Assembly (NCBI GenBank): GCA_024639145.1
Contig: JAHEIZ010000002.1
Location: 62,001-126,000 of the forward strand
Origin: Actinomycetes bacterium
GTDB taxonomy: Bacteria > Actinomycetota > Actinomycetes > S36-B12
Direction: 5' to 3'
Length of the DNA: 64,000 bases
The notes under the pieces are model-generated. The model was given only the letters and a program-made list of their open reading frames with translations. It was not told the DNA's origin and did no database searches. This document shows positions 55,213-63,762 of this stretch, piece after piece. How positions within the stretch are numbered: the first letter of the stretch is position 1; each line of letters opens with the position of its first letter. A program made the position numbers and the translations under genes.

Positions 55213-55862
55213 TGCCCGCTGATCCCACGCTTGATCTCGAGCGTGAGCTCTTCGCTTCGGGTGTGCGAGTTCTCGCAAGTATCGACGAGGTCGGACGCGG
55301 AGCCATCGCCGGCCCGGTCACCGTTGGGGTGGTCGTCATCACGAAGGAGTGCGGCGAACCACCGTCCGGTGTCCGGGACTCCAAGCTGCTGTCTGCGGGC
55401 AGGCGGCTTGCGCTTGTCGAGCCGATCATCGGGTGGGTTACTGCGCATGCCATCGCGAGCGCCTCCAACGACGAGGTCGACGAATGGGGGATCGTAGGCG
55501 CCCTCCGGCTCGCAGGCACTCGAGCGCTCACTGCACTCGAGTCCGATGCGGTCGTTCCCGATCTCGTTCTTCTCGACGGCAGTCACGACTGGCTCACGAG
55601 CGACTCGCTCTTCGATGATCCCTCCGCATTCCGTGCTCCACCCGTACGCACTCAGGTCAAGGGCGATCTCACCTGCGCCTCGGTCGCCGCGGCGAGCGTG
55701 CTCGCCAAGGTGGATCGTGACTCGCAGATGACAGCACTCGATGCGCAATTTCCGGCATATGGATGGTCAGGAAACAAGGGCTACGGCTCGCCCGGGCATC
55801 AGCAGGCGATTCGCGAACTGGGCGTAACCCAGTTCCATCGTGTCTCCTGGAATATTCAGTAG
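55212..55862 (+). CDS. rnhB: Ribonuclease HII
   Basis: Removes ribonucleotides from DNA by cutting RNA-DNA hybrids. 216 residues with ASIDEVGRGAIAGPV near residue 20 (first catalytic Asp and Glu), DSKLLS near 57, LLDGSHDW near 117 and the KVDRDSQM segment near 165. Follows lepB by overlap. The DUF2469 gene that often stands between rnhB and yraN in actinobacteria is absent here. Confidence 0.95.
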   Translation: MPADPTLDLERELFASGVRVLASIDEVGRGAIAGPVTVGVVVITKECGEPPSGVRDSKLLSAGRRLALVEPIIGWVTAHAIASASNDEVDEWGIVGALRLAGTRALTALESDAVVPDLVLLDGSHDWLTSDSLFDDPSAFRAPPVRTQVKGDLTCASVAAASVLAKVDRDSQMTALDAQFPAYGWSGNKGYGSPGHQQAIRELGVTQFHRVSWNIQ

Positions 55863-55933
55863 TCGTCCACAGACGCCGGCAAGTGCTCGGTCGTCCACAC
55901 CCTCGCCCGGTGGCCTTCCCTCTCAACTCTCGT

Positions 55934-55953
55934 CCTGCGATCGTCCTCGCAGG
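55934..55953 (+). promoter_or_regulatory. Hairpin overlapping the yraN ribosome binding site
   Basis: CCTGCGA (55934-55940) pairs perfectly with TCGCAGG (55947-55953) around TCGTCC. The last three bases of the stem are the first three of the AGGAGG ribosome binding site (55951-55956). It may lower yraN translation or be a weak terminator for rnhB. Confidence 0.4.
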
Positions 55954-55960
55954 AGGTGCC

Positions 55961-56317
55961 ATGAAGGCAAAGGATGCGCTCGGCGCATGGGGCGAGACAC
56001 TCGCATGCGATCACCTGACCGCCCTCGGATGCATGATCGTGGATCGCAATTGGCGATGCGAGCTAGGTGAGATCGATATCGTCGCGCGCCACGAGTCAAC
56101 CCTGATTGTCTGCGAGGTGAAGACTCGAAGCTCACTTCGCCATGGGGAACCGATCGAAGCAGTGTCGGATCGAAAGGTGCGTCGCCTGCGCCGATTGGCC
56201 CTGTGCTGGCTCGACGCGCACGCGATCCATGCTCCCTTCATTCGTATCGACGCGATCGGGATCCTTCGCCGTCCTGATGGCACGACAAGTCTTCGGCATA
56301 TCACCGGGGTCGAGTGA
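55961..56317 (+). CDS. yraN: YraN family protein (UPF0102, nuclease-like fold)
   Basis: 118 residues of the YraN family: GAWGETLACDHLTALGCMIVDRNWRC, then the PD-(D/E)XK-like core GEIDIVARHESTLIVCEVKTR with Glu, Asp and ExK. The precise role is not settled; family members sit with comM and dprA as here. The ATG at 55961 with AGGAGG is chosen over a longer open frame that overlaps rnhB. comM starts one base after its stop. Confidence 0.9.
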   Translation: MKAKDALGAWGETLACDHLTALGCMIVDRNWRCELGEIDIVARHESTLIVCEVKTRSSLRHGEPIEAVSDRKVRRLRRLALCWLDAHAIHAPFIRIDAIGILRRPDGTTSLRHITGVE

Positions 56318-56318
56318 C

Positions 56319-57836
56319 ATGGCCACCGCTCATGCGTGGGGAATCGTGCTCAACGGCGTGATCGGTGAACGAGTGCGCATCGAGGTCGATATCTCCCAAG
56401 GCCTTCCTTCGGTGGGGGTGATCGGTCTTGCCGACACCACGATCGGGGAATCCCGCTGGCGGGTGAGATCGGCATTCGCGAACAGCGGTGCCCAGTGGCC
56501 GAGCGCGCGCATGACTATCGCGCTATCGCCCGCCGATCTGCCTAAGCAGGGGTCCGGCATCGATCTCGCGATCGCGGCAGCAGTCCTCGCCGCGAGTGGG
56601 CAGGCGCCGGTGCGCGATGACACGGCATTCATCGGTGAGCTCGGCCTTGATGGCTCAGTGCGTGGCGTGCGCGGCGCCATCGCGGCAGCTGCCGCCACGC
56701 GGCGCAGTGGTCTGACCACGTTGATGGTGAGTCGTGACAACGCGCGCGAGGTGTCGACCATTCCCGGGCTCACCGTGGTGATCGTGCGCGATCTCCTGCA
56801 CATGATCGATGTTCTGGCCGGTCGTGCAGAGCCGGGGCACCCGCCTGAGTTCCGGGGAGAAGCCGTAGCCGAGCCTGAGCCGGATCTCGCCGATGTCCGT
56901 GGGCATGCGTATGCGAGGTTTGCCCTCGAGGTCGCCGCGGCAGGAGGGCACCATCTGTCGATGCTAGGTGCCCCCGGGGTCGGGAAGACCTTGCTGGCTC
57001 GTCGCTTCCCCGGATTGCTGCCCGATCTCGGCGAAGGTGAGTCGATCGATGTCACGACCATCCGCTCACTGGCTGGCCGCCTGCCTGCGGGCGGCGGACT
57101 CGTCACCAGACCTCCGATTGCCGCCCCGCATCACTCGGCCACCCCGCCGGCGATGACAGGCACTGCGCGCGGCCGGCAGGTCACACCCGGTGTCTTGACC
57201 ATGGCCCATGGCGGCGTGCTCTTCATGGACGAAGCTCCTGAGTTCTCCAGGCCTGCGCTCGAGGCGCTGCGTGAGCCCCTCGAGACCGGAACGATCGTGA
57301 TCACTCGCTCGGCCGGCGTGATCGAGCTGCCCGCGCGTTTTCAACTCATCCTGGCGTCGAATCCGTGTCCATGCGGGCATGCAATCGGCAGGGGAGAACT
57401 GTGCACGTGCACATCCCTCACCCGGCGACGCTATGCCGAACGACTGTCAGGGCCGCTCATGGATCGAGTTGATGTCCGGGTTGTCGTGACACGGCCAACG
57501 GAGAGCGAGCTGCTCTCGCGCGCGGCAGGGGAGTCCAGTGCAAGTGTCGCCGCTCGCGTGGCGGAAGCGCGATCTCGCGCCGCGGCTCGGTTCAAGGACT
57601 GCGGGTGGGCGGTGAATTCATCGATACCCACACGTGCACTGCGCGAAGCGTTCGCGCCCACGAGCGAAGCCGTCGATCTCCTTCGCGCCGCGGAGCAAGG
57701 CACGTTGAGTCTTCGAGGGTCTGATCGAGTGCTTCGCGTGGCCTGGACCATCGCCGACTGCTTCGGAGCTGATCGCCCCGATGTCGATCATGTCTCGACC
57801 GCGCTGGGATTACGTGGCGAGCCGGTGTCTCGATGA
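56319..57836 (+). CDS. comM: Mg-chelatase-like helicase ComM (YifB)
   Basis: AAA+ branch-migration helicase helping natural transformation in Gram-negatives; its actinobacterial role is unproven. 505 residues: N-terminal S5-like domain (SVGVIGLADTTIGESRWRV), Lon-protease-like LSPADLPKQGSGIDLAIA, P-loop LGAPGVGKTLLA near 218, and the Walker B GGVLFMDEAPEF with C-terminal cysteine cluster NPCPCGHAIGRGELCTCT. Overlaps dprA (ATGA). Confidence 0.94.
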   Translation: MATAHAWGIVLNGVIGERVRIEVDISQGLPSVGVIGLADTTIGESRWRVRSAFANSGAQWPSARMTIALSPADLPKQGSGIDLAIAAAVLAASGQAPVRDDTAFIGELGLDGSVRGVRGAIAAAAATRRSGLTTLMVSRDNAREVSTIPGLTVVIVRDLLHMIDVLAGRAEPGHPPEFRGEAVAEPEPDLADVRGHAYARFALEVAAAGGHHLSMLGAPGVGKTLLARRFPGLLPDLGEGESIDVTTIRSLAGRLPAGGGLVTRPPIAAPHHSATPPAMTGTARGRQVTPGVLTMAHGGVLFMDEAPEFSRPALEALREPLETGTIVITRSAGVIELPARFQLILASNPCPCGHAIGRGELCTCTSLTRRRYAERLSGPLMDRVDVRVVVTRPTESELLSRAAGESSASVAARVAEARSRAAARFKDCGWAVNSSIPTRALREAFAPTSEAVDLLRAAEQGTLSLRGSDRVLRVAWTIADCFGADRPDVDHVSTALGLRGEPVSR

Positions 57837-58933
57837 CTGATGCGCACCGCGCGGCCTGCATTCAACTAGCGCACGTCGTCGAGCCGGCCGATGCTCGTAT
57901 CGGACGAATCGTGTCGAGGGAAGGAGAACTCGGTGCGATTCAGCACCTGTCCGAGTCGAATCCGTTGTTCGCCTCAAGGCTTGCTGCCACCAATGCTGAT
58001 GAAGCCGAGGCCAAGGCCGAGCGTCTGGGCATGCGCATCATCGTGCGTGATGAACCGGAATGGCCACGCCAACTCGATGACCTCGATGACACGCGCCCAT
58101 TCGCACTGTGGGTTCAAGGTGCTGCTCATCTGAGACTGGCTTGCGTGCGAAGTGTCGCGATCGTAGGTGCGCGTGCAGCCACGACCTATGGCCTATCGGT
58201 AGCTCGCGATTGGTCGGCTGAACTTGCGAGTGAGCACATTTCCATCGTCTCCGGTGCTGCCTTCGGCATCGATGCTGCTGCACATCGTGGTGCTCTGTCG
58301 GTTGACGGCCTCACGATCGCGGTACTTGCCAGCGGTGCGGATGTCGTCTATCCGCGTGCTCACGAGCAACTCATTGCGCGCATTGCTGACGAAGGCTTGG
58401 TGATCAGCGAGTCGCCGCTCGGTGAACCAGCTCGCAGACAGCGGTTCTTAAGTCGTAATCGAGTCATCGCAGCGCTCACCCAGGCCACGGTCGTGGTCGA
58501 GGCGGCGCTTCGCTCCGGGACTACCGCCACAGCCAATTCCGCGGCCCGCCTCAACCGGCATGTGCTTGCTGTGCCCGGACCGGTGACTTCGATGATGTCG
58601 GCCGGCTGTCACCATCTCGTTCGCGAGGGCGGCGCACTAATCGCAGGGGCATCAGATGATGTCCTCGAATGCCTGTTGCCGACCGACCAGGCGTTAGAGC
58701 TGTCAGTTCGTCGATCGCGCGTGACCCGCGAAGCCGTCACGGTTCCGGCAGATGCGCTGACCTCGGCGCAGGCTCGAATTCGAGATCTTCTTCCATCGTC
58801 CGGTGAAATCACTCTTGATGACCTTCACCACGCGAGTCACCTTTCCGTCCCCGAACTACTCTCGGCTTTGGGGGCATTGAGCTCAGCTGGCTTCGCCGCC
58901 GCCCAGGGCAGCGGTTGGGTGCGGCGCGCCTGA
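57833..58933 (+). CDS. dprA: DNA-processing protein DprA
   Basis: Loads RecA on incoming single-stranded DNA in transformation; also found in non-competent bacteria. 366 residues: N-terminal helical domain, Rossmann domain with VAIVGARAATTYG near 110 and SGAAFGIDAAAHRGAL near 142, the RFLSRNRVIAAL segment near 205, and a C-terminal winged helix (about 295-366). The three-gene yraN-comM-dprA set is complete. Confidence 0.94.
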   Translation: MTDAHRAACIQLAHVVEPADARIGRIVSREGELGAIQHLSESNPLFASRLAATNADEAEAKAERLGMRIIVRDEPEWPRQLDDLDDTRPFALWVQGAAHLRLACVRSVAIVGARAATTYGLSVARDWSAELASEHISIVSGAAFGIDAAAHRGALSVDGLTIAVLASGADVVYPRAHEQLIARIADEGLVISESPLGEPARRQRFLSRNRVIAALTQATVVVEAALRSGTTATANSAARLNRHVLAVPGPVTSMMSAGCHHLVREGGALIAGASDDVLECLLPTDQALELSVRRSRVTREAVTVPADALTSAQARIRDLLPSSGEITLDDLHHASHLSVPELLSALGALSSAGFAAAQGSGWVRRA

Positions 58934-58939
58934 GAGGCC

Positions 58940-59920
58940 GTGCACGTGCGGCCCTGCAAGCATGGAGGTGTGTCCGTCAAGCCCGCTGAAGAGTCGGCGC
59001 TGCCTGCAGCGCTAGCCGAAGCCTGCTCGCAATTCGAGACCTATCTCAGGGATGAGCGCGGCCGCAGTGCGCACACCGTGCGCGCCTACGTGGGTGATGC
59101 TCGATCCCTGTGTGAATTCGCCGCTGCGCGAGAGATCGAAAATCCTGAGGGCATCACGCTGGCGTTATTGCGTCATTGGCTGGCGACCTTGACCCGTGAT
59201 GGTCGTTCTCGAGCGACTGTCGCCCGGCGGGCCGCGTCTGTGCGGGCTTTCACCGCCTGGTGCACCAGGCGGGGTCTTATGGACTCCGATCCGGGAGAAC
59301 GGCTGGCAAGTCCCAAGGCGGGCACGCATCTCCCGATAGTTCTCGACCAGTCAGCGGCGGCCCGAGTGATGGACCATGCGGCCGTGGCAAGTGACGATGG
59401 TTCGCCGATTGCTACCCGAGATCGCGCGATACTCGAGTTGCTGTACGCGACGGGGATTCGCGTCTCCGAGCTGTGCGCGATCGACGTGCGCGATCTCGAT
59501 CTCGACAGGCGCACAGTTCGAGTCACGGGCAAGGGTGACAAGCAACGGGTCGTTCCGTTCGGGCTGCCTGCCTCCCGCGCGGTCAGCGACTGGCTGGCTC
59601 GCCGAGCGGAATTTGTCGGCAGTCGCAGTGGCCAGGCGGCCTTCCTTGGCGCACGTGGTGGCCGGATTGATCCGCGTACCGTGCGCGAGAGCGTGCATCG
59701 GCTTACCGAGCAAGCAGGGGTCGCGAGTGTCTCCCCGCATGCCTTGCGGCATAGCGCAGCGACACACGTGCTCGAGGGGGGTGCCGATCTTCGTGCGGTA
59801 CAGGAACTGCTCGGGCACTCGTCGCTAGCGACCACCCAGCGCTACACGCATGTATCAGTTGAACGCCTTCGCAGTACGTTCGTGCAAGCGCACCCTCGGT
59901 CGGTGAAGACCGACGACTAG
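58940..59920 (+). CDS. xerC: Tyrosine recombinase XerC family
   Basis: Site-specific recombinase for resolving chromosome dimers. 326 residues: N-terminal core-binding domain (about 30-115) and catalytic domain with Arg in TGIRVSELC near 172, Lys in GKGDKQR, HALRHSAATH near 270, LGHSS and Tyr in TQRYTHVS near 304. The GTG at 58940 gives a long N-terminus; a GTG at 58970 would begin SVKPAEE and is equally possible. It sits between dprA and rpsB, as XerC does in Firmicutes and actinobacteria; the dif site is not in the window. Its stop overlaps the convergent M23 gene by 3 bases. Confidence 0.9.
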   Translation: MHVRPCKHGGVSVKPAEESALPAALAEACSQFETYLRDERGRSAHTVRAYVGDARSLCEFAAAREIENPEGITLALLRHWLATLTRDGRSRATVARRAASVRAFTAWCTRRGLMDSDPGERLASPKAGTHLPIVLDQSAAARVMDHAAVASDDGSPIATRDRAILELLYATGIRVSELCAIDVRDLDLDRRTVRVTGKGDKQRVVPFGLPASRAVSDWLARRAEFVGSRSGQAAFLGARGGRIDPRTVRESVHRLTEQAGVASVSPHALRHSAATHVLEGGADLRAVQELLGHSSLATTQRYTHVSVERLRSTFVQAHPRSVKTDD

Positions 59921-60372
59921 GCAACGGGTTTGAGCACGACTCGCCCCGTGGCCAGAAATGGTCCGGGGTTCAGGTAGTGGCCGTTCTGCTTGATCCCCAG
60001 GTGCAGGCAGTGCGGAGTCCGGCCGCAGTGGCCGCCCTCGCCTGCCAAGGTGCCAAGTGGCTGGCCCGCCAGCACGAGCTCACCGGGGCTCACCTCGGGG
60101 AGTACCGGCTCATAGGTCACCCTGAGTCGTCCGAGATCGGGATCCTCGATCACGAGAACGACCACCGGCTTGCCGGCCACCGGACGGGCGAGCACCACCG
60201 TGCCGTCAGCGACGGCTCTGATCGAGGCTCCGGGCTCGGCCGCGAGATCGAGGCCCCGGTGCCCGGAACCGTAGGGCGCTGCCGGGCGGAATTCGGCCTG
60301 AACGCCGGTGAGTGGCACCGGCGGGACCCAGGCGGCAGTGGTCAGGAGGGGGAGGAGGGCCCAGAGAGTCAT
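59917..60372 (-). CDS. M23-family peptidase (LytM type), secreted
   Basis: 151 residues from the ATG at 60372, beginning [20 protein letters not shown], a probable signal peptide. The LytM domain has [12 protein letters not shown] (His and Asp zinc ligands), [18 protein letters not shown] and a second motif [10 protein letters not shown]. The upstream LytM helper motif is short, so it may be a minimal peptidoglycan endopeptidase. An in-frame TTG at 60420 would add 16 hydrophilic residues. An M23 gene divergent from rpsB is standard in actinobacteria. Confidence 0.82.
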   Translation of the reverse strand: MTLWALLPLLTTAAWVPPVPLTGVQAEFRPAAPYGSGHRGLDLAAEPGASIRAVADGTVVLARPVAGKPVVVLVIEDPDLGRLRVTYEPVLPEVSPGELVLAGQPLGTLAGEGGHCGRTPHCLHLGIKQNGHYLNPGPFLATGRVVLKPVA

Positions 60373-60481
60373 CCGCCCACGATGGCCTGGATCGGGAGGG
60401 TGGATACGGGCACCGGACAAGCCTGGGGATCAGCCTCCGCCCTGGGGATAGCCGCTGGTCGGAGCGCCTGCCCCGACCCCC

Positions 60482-60674
60482 TAGACTGGGGGCATCCCAC
60501 CGGGCGTGCCCGGGGGAAATTCACAGGTCCGCAGCCGGCTCGCCGGATCGCAGGTCGCACGGTCCCACCATGGTGGGCGCGCCCCGCGAGGACCAAGGGG
60601 CAGGGCCACCCGGTCGCTGCCTTGAACCGATGCGCGTCGGGGTCAGCCCTGCGCGCCAGAAAGAAAGGGCCATC
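60482..60674 (+). promoter_or_regulatory. Long structured leader of rpsB
   Basis: A -10-like TAGACT at 60482-60487 precedes a leader of about 180 bases with several hairpins: the palindrome CCCACCATGGTGGG (60564-60577), GGCAG/CTGCC (60599-60621) and GCGCG/CGCGC with inner GGG/CCC (60632-60656), the last ending about 19 bases before the rpsB start. A structured leader before rpsB suggests autoregulation by uS2, known in gammaproteobacteria. This is a candidate only. Confidence 0.4.
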
Positions 60675-61496
60675 ATGGCCGTCGTCACCATGCGCCAGCT
60701 GCTCGAAAGCGGCGTTCACTTCGGGCACCAGACCCGTCGTTGGAACCCCAAGATGAAGCGATTCATCTTCACCGAGCGCAACGGCATCTACATCATCGAT
60801 CTGCAGCAGTCGCTGGGCTTCATTGACCGCGCCTACGAATTCGTGAAGGAGACCGTGGCTCACGGTGGATCCGTCATGTTCGTCGGCACCAAGAAGCAGG
60901 GCCAGGAAGCCATTGCCGAGCAGGCCACCCGCGTGGGCATGCCCTATGTCAATCACCGCTGGCTGGGCGGCATGCTCACCAACTTCTCGACCGTCCACAA
61001 GCGACTTCAGCGCCTCAAGGAGCTCGAGCTCATTGACTTCGACGACGTCGCGAAGTCCGGCCTGACCAAGAAGGAGCTCCTCGTCCTTCGCCGTGAGCGC
61101 GACAAGCTTGCCAAGACCCTCGGCGGTATCCGCGAGATGAGCAAGATTCCCAGCGCGATCTGGGTTGTCGACACCAAGAAGGAGCACATCGCCGTCGGCG
61201 AGGCGCGCAAGCTGGGCATCCCTGTCATTGCCGTCCTCGACACCAACTGTGATCCCGACGAGGTCGACTTCCCGATTCCGGGTAACGACGATGCAATCCG
61301 CTCGGTGGCGCTGCTCACCCGCGTGATCGCCGATGCAGTGGCCGAGGGCCTGATCGCCCGCGCCGGTCGCTCCACCGCAACCGAGGTTGTCGAGCCGCTG
61401 GCCGAGTGGGAGCGCGAGCTTCTTGCTGGTGCAGAGGCAGAGGTTGTCGCCGAGGCCATTGTCGAGGCCGTCGTCGAAGCCGCACCCGAAGCCTGA
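60675..61496 (+). CDS. rpsB: Small-subunit ribosomal protein uS2 with Ala/Glu/Val tail
   Basis: 273 residues: [51 protein letters not shown] and [18 protein letters not shown] are uS2 landmarks. A low-complexity tail from about 250 ([21 protein letters not shown] type) resembles the bS16 tail in this window. The ATG at 60675 follows AAAGG; a longer frame upstream is non-coding leader. Confidence 0.96.
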   Translation: MAVVTMRQLLESGVHFGHQTRRWNPKMKRFIFTERNGIYIIDLQQSLGFIDRAYEFVKETVAHGGSVMFVGTKKQGQEAIAEQATRVGMPYVNHRWLGGMLTNFSTVHKRLQRLKELELIDFDDVAKSGLTKKELLVLRRERDKLAKTLGGIREMSKIPSAIWVVDTKKEHIAVGEARKLGIPVIAVLDTNCDPDEVDFPIPGNDDAIRSVALLTRVIADAVAEGLIARAGRSTATEVVEPLAEWERELLAGAEAEVVAEAIVEAVVEAAPEA

Positions 61497-61532
61497 TCTC
61501 TTTTCACTTCTCTCTGGAGGAATAACACACTC

Positions 61533-62351
61533 ATGGCAACTATCGCTGCCGCTGATGTAAAGAAGCTCCGCGACGCAACGTCCGCGGGCATGATGGAGTG
61601 CAAGAAGGCTCTCGAGGAGTCCGGAGGCGACTTCGACAAGGCTGTCGAGATCCTTCGCATTTCCGGTGCAGCAAAGGCCGCCAAGCGCGGCGCGGAGCGC
61701 ACCGCCTCGAATGGCATCGTTGCCGCGAGTGGCAACACGCTGGTCGAGCTCCTCTGCGAGACCGACTTCGTGGCCAAGGGCGACGATTTCCAGGGCCTCG
61801 CAAACGCCGTTGCCGCTGCCGCGGCCGGCGTGGGTGCCAATGACGCAGCAGCCCTCGGTGATGTGACTATCGCCGACGGTCGCACCGTGAACGCGGCAAT
61901 CGCCGAGCTCGCGGGCGTTATCGGCGAGAAGCTCGAGCTCGGCCGGGTCGCTACTTTTGCGGCACCGACTGCGCTCTACCTGCACCGCCGCTCATCTGAC
62001 CTGCCCCCGCAGGTCGGTGTCATCGTCGAGTACACCGGCGACGAAGAGGCAGCTCGTGGCATTGCCATGCAGATTGCCGCTATGCGTCCGATGTACGTCA
62101 ACCGCGATCAGGTTCCGGCAGAGACTGTCGAGAACGAGCGCCGTATCGCCGAGGCGACGGCCAAGGAGGAGGGCAAGCCCGAGGCTGCCCTTCCGAAGAT
62201 CGTCGAAGGTCGCGTGAACAGCTACTTCAAGGACACCGTCCTGCTGGAGCAGCCGAGCGTGGTCGACAACAAGAAGTCGGTTGCTCAGGTTCTCGCTGAC
62301 GCGAATACGGCTGTCACGGGCTTCGCCCGTTTCGAGGCAGGCCAGGCTTAA
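61533..62351 (+). CDS. tsf: Elongation factor Ts
   Basis: Nucleotide exchange factor for EF-Tu. 272 residues: the N-terminal UBA-like [22 protein letters not shown], then [23 protein letters not shown]-type core and the coiled second half. Strong GGAGG upstream of the ATG. Its stop is 7 bases before a hairpin that encloses the pyrH start, so tsf translation may help open pyrH. Confidence 0.96.
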   Translation: MATIAAADVKKLRDATSAGMMECKKALEESGGDFDKAVEILRISGAAKAAKRGAERTASNGIVAASGNTLVELLCETDFVAKGDDFQGLANAVAAAAAGVGANDAAALGDVTIADGRTVNAAIAELAGVIGEKLELGRVATFAAPTALYLHRRSSDLPPQVGVIVEYTGDEEAARGIAMQIAAMRPMYVNRDQVPAETVENERRIAEATAKEEGKPEAALPKIVEGRVNSYFKDTVLLEQPSVVDNKKSVAQVLADANTAVTGFARFEAGQA

Positions 62352-62357
62352 GGTCGA

Positions 62358-62416
62358 CTGAACGGCGCAGGAGGGAATTTCCAATGTCACCACACAGCTC
62401 CTCCGGCGCCGTTCAG
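62358..62416 (+). promoter_or_regulatory. Hairpin sequestering the pyrH ribosome binding site
   Basis: CTGAACGGCGC (62358-62368) pairs perfectly over 11 bp with 62406-62416; after one A-G mismatch the ribosome binding site GGAGG (62370-62374) pairs with CCTCC (62400-62404). The ATG at 62384 lies in the loop. The 3' arm lies inside the pyrH coding sequence, codons 6-11, so the N-terminal residues are constrained by this structure. It begins 7 bases after the tsf stop. No T run follows, so it is more likely to control translation or be cut by RNase III than to terminate. Confidence 0.75.
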
Positions 62417-63175
62417 CCGTCCCTGGACGGCACCATCGAGACATGGCCGAGTGCCCCCGAGGGTGGCTGGAGCCGCGTGCTCCTGAAGCTTTCGGGAGAG
62501 GCCTTCGCTGGCGGTGAAGGCCTGGGCATCGACCCGGATTTCGTCGGATCGATTGCCTCGCAGATTGCCGATGTCGTCCGCGGAGGCACCGAAGTGGCCG
62601 TCGTTATCGGCGGCGGCAATTACTTCCGCGGTGCTCAACTCGCCGAACGCGGTATCGACCGTGCGCGCGCCGACTACATGGGCATGCTCGGCACCGTCAT
62701 CAACTGCCTCGCCCTCCAGGACTTCTGCGAGAAGGCCGGAGTAGAGACGCGGGTGCAGACCGCGATCACCATGGGTCAAGTTGCCGAGCCCTACGTGCCG
62801 CGTCGAGCCATCCGGCATCTTGAGAAAGGCCGAGTCGTCATCTTCGGAGCCGGCCTGGGACAGCCGTACTTCTCCACCGACACCACCGCTGCGCAGCGCG
62901 CACTCGAGGTAGGTGCCGAGGTAGTTCTGATGGCCAAGGGCGTTGATGGTGTCTACGACGACGATCCCCGCACGAATCCGAATGCGCGGCGCTTCGACCA
63001 TCTAAGCCATGCCGAGGTGCTCTCGCGGGGCCTGAAGGTTGCCGATGCCACGGCTATCAGCCTGTGCCAAGACAACAAGCTTCCTATTGTGGTCTTCAAT
63101 CTTCTCGTCGAGGGCAACATCGCGCGCGCGGTGCGCGGCGAGACCATCGGCACACTCGTATCGACTGACAAGTAA
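62384..63175 (+). CDS. pyrH: Uridylate kinase
   Basis: Phosphorylates UMP to UDP for pyrimidine nucleotide synthesis. 263 residues: an N-terminal extension of about 28 residues (poorly conserved, rich in Ser and Pro) before the usual [11 protein letters not shown] start, then [32 protein letters not shown] near 70 and the substrate loop [23 protein letters not shown] near 135. No in-frame start downstream fits, so the extension is probably real. The hairpin covering its ribosome binding site is described separately. Confidence 0.95.
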   Translation: MSPHSSSGAVQPSLDGTIETWPSAPEGGWSRVLLKLSGEAFAGGEGLGIDPDFVGSIASQIADVVRGGTEVAVVIGGGNYFRGAQLAERGIDRARADYMGMLGTVINCLALQDFCEKAGVETRVQTAITMGQVAEPYVPRRAIRHLEKGRVVIFGAGLGQPYFSTDTTAAQRALEVGAEVVLMAKGVDGVYDDDPRTNPNARRFDHLSHAEVLSRGLKVADATAISLCQDNKLPIVVFNLLVEGNIARAVRGETIGTLVSTDK

Positions 63176-63193
63176 AACCCGAGAGGACATCAC

Positions 63194-63760
63194 ATGAGCG
63201 ACGAGATCGACATGATCCTGCTGGACGCCGAGGAGAAGATGGACAAGGCGATCGGCGTCGCACGCGATGATTTCGCGACCATTCGTACCGGCCGCGCGAA
63301 CCCGGCGATGTTCAACAAGATCTTCGTGGAGTTCTACGACACCATGAACCCGCTCAACCAGATGGCCACGATCTCCACCCCTGAGCCGCGGATGCTGACC
63401 ATCAGTCCCTTCGACAAGGGCGCTTTCAATGCGATCGAGAAGGCACTTCGCGATAGCGACCTCGGAGTAAACCCGACCTCTGACGGCAACATCATTCGCG
63501 TTGCTCTTCCTCAGCTCACTGAGGAGCGTCGCAAGGAGTACGTGAAGCTGGCCAAGACCAAGGCCGAGGATTCCCGCATCTCCATTCGCAATATTCGTCG
63601 TCATGCCAAGGATCAGCTCGACAAGCTCCAGAAGGACGGCGACGCCGGCGAGGATGACGTCCGACGAGGCGAGAAGAGCCTTGACGAGCTCACGCACAAG
63701 CATGTCGAGCACATCGACGAGATCCTGAAGCACAAAGAAGCAGAACTGCTCGAGGTCTAG
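63194..63760 (+). CDS. frr: Ribosome recycling factor
   Basis: Splits post-termination ribosomes with EF-G. 188 residues, three-helix-bundle family: AEEKMDKAIGVARDDFATIRTGRANP, then LNQMATISTPEPRMLTISPFDK and the long C-terminal helix EERRKEYVKLAKTKAEDSR. 18 bases after pyrH; cdsA follows after two bases, as in most actinobacteria. Confidence 0.97.
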   Translation: MSDEIDMILLDAEEKMDKAIGVARDDFATIRTGRANPAMFNKIFVEFYDTMNPLNQMATISTPEPRMLTISPFDKGAFNAIEKALRDSDLGVNPTSDGNIIRVALPQLTEERRKEYVKLAKTKAEDSRISIRNIRRHAKDQLDKLQKDGDAGEDDVRRGEKSLDELTHKHVEHIDEILKHKEAELLEV

Positions 63761-63762
63761 GG

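Noticed and set aside
55863-55900. DnaA-box-like GTCCACAGA and GTCCACACC words, possible replication-related site
   Set aside because: Only two imperfect words without AT-rich DNA or dnaA/dnaN nearby; chance is sufficient.
60312-60674. N-terminal extension of rpsB by 121 codons
   Set aside because: uS2 begins at AVVTMRQLL; the upstream part is Arg/Gly/Pro-rich translation of the structured leader and of the M23 gene antisense.
60369-61985. 538-codon reverse-strand frame across rpsB and tsf
   Set aside because: Covers two certain genes antisense, and composition is that of a shadow frame.
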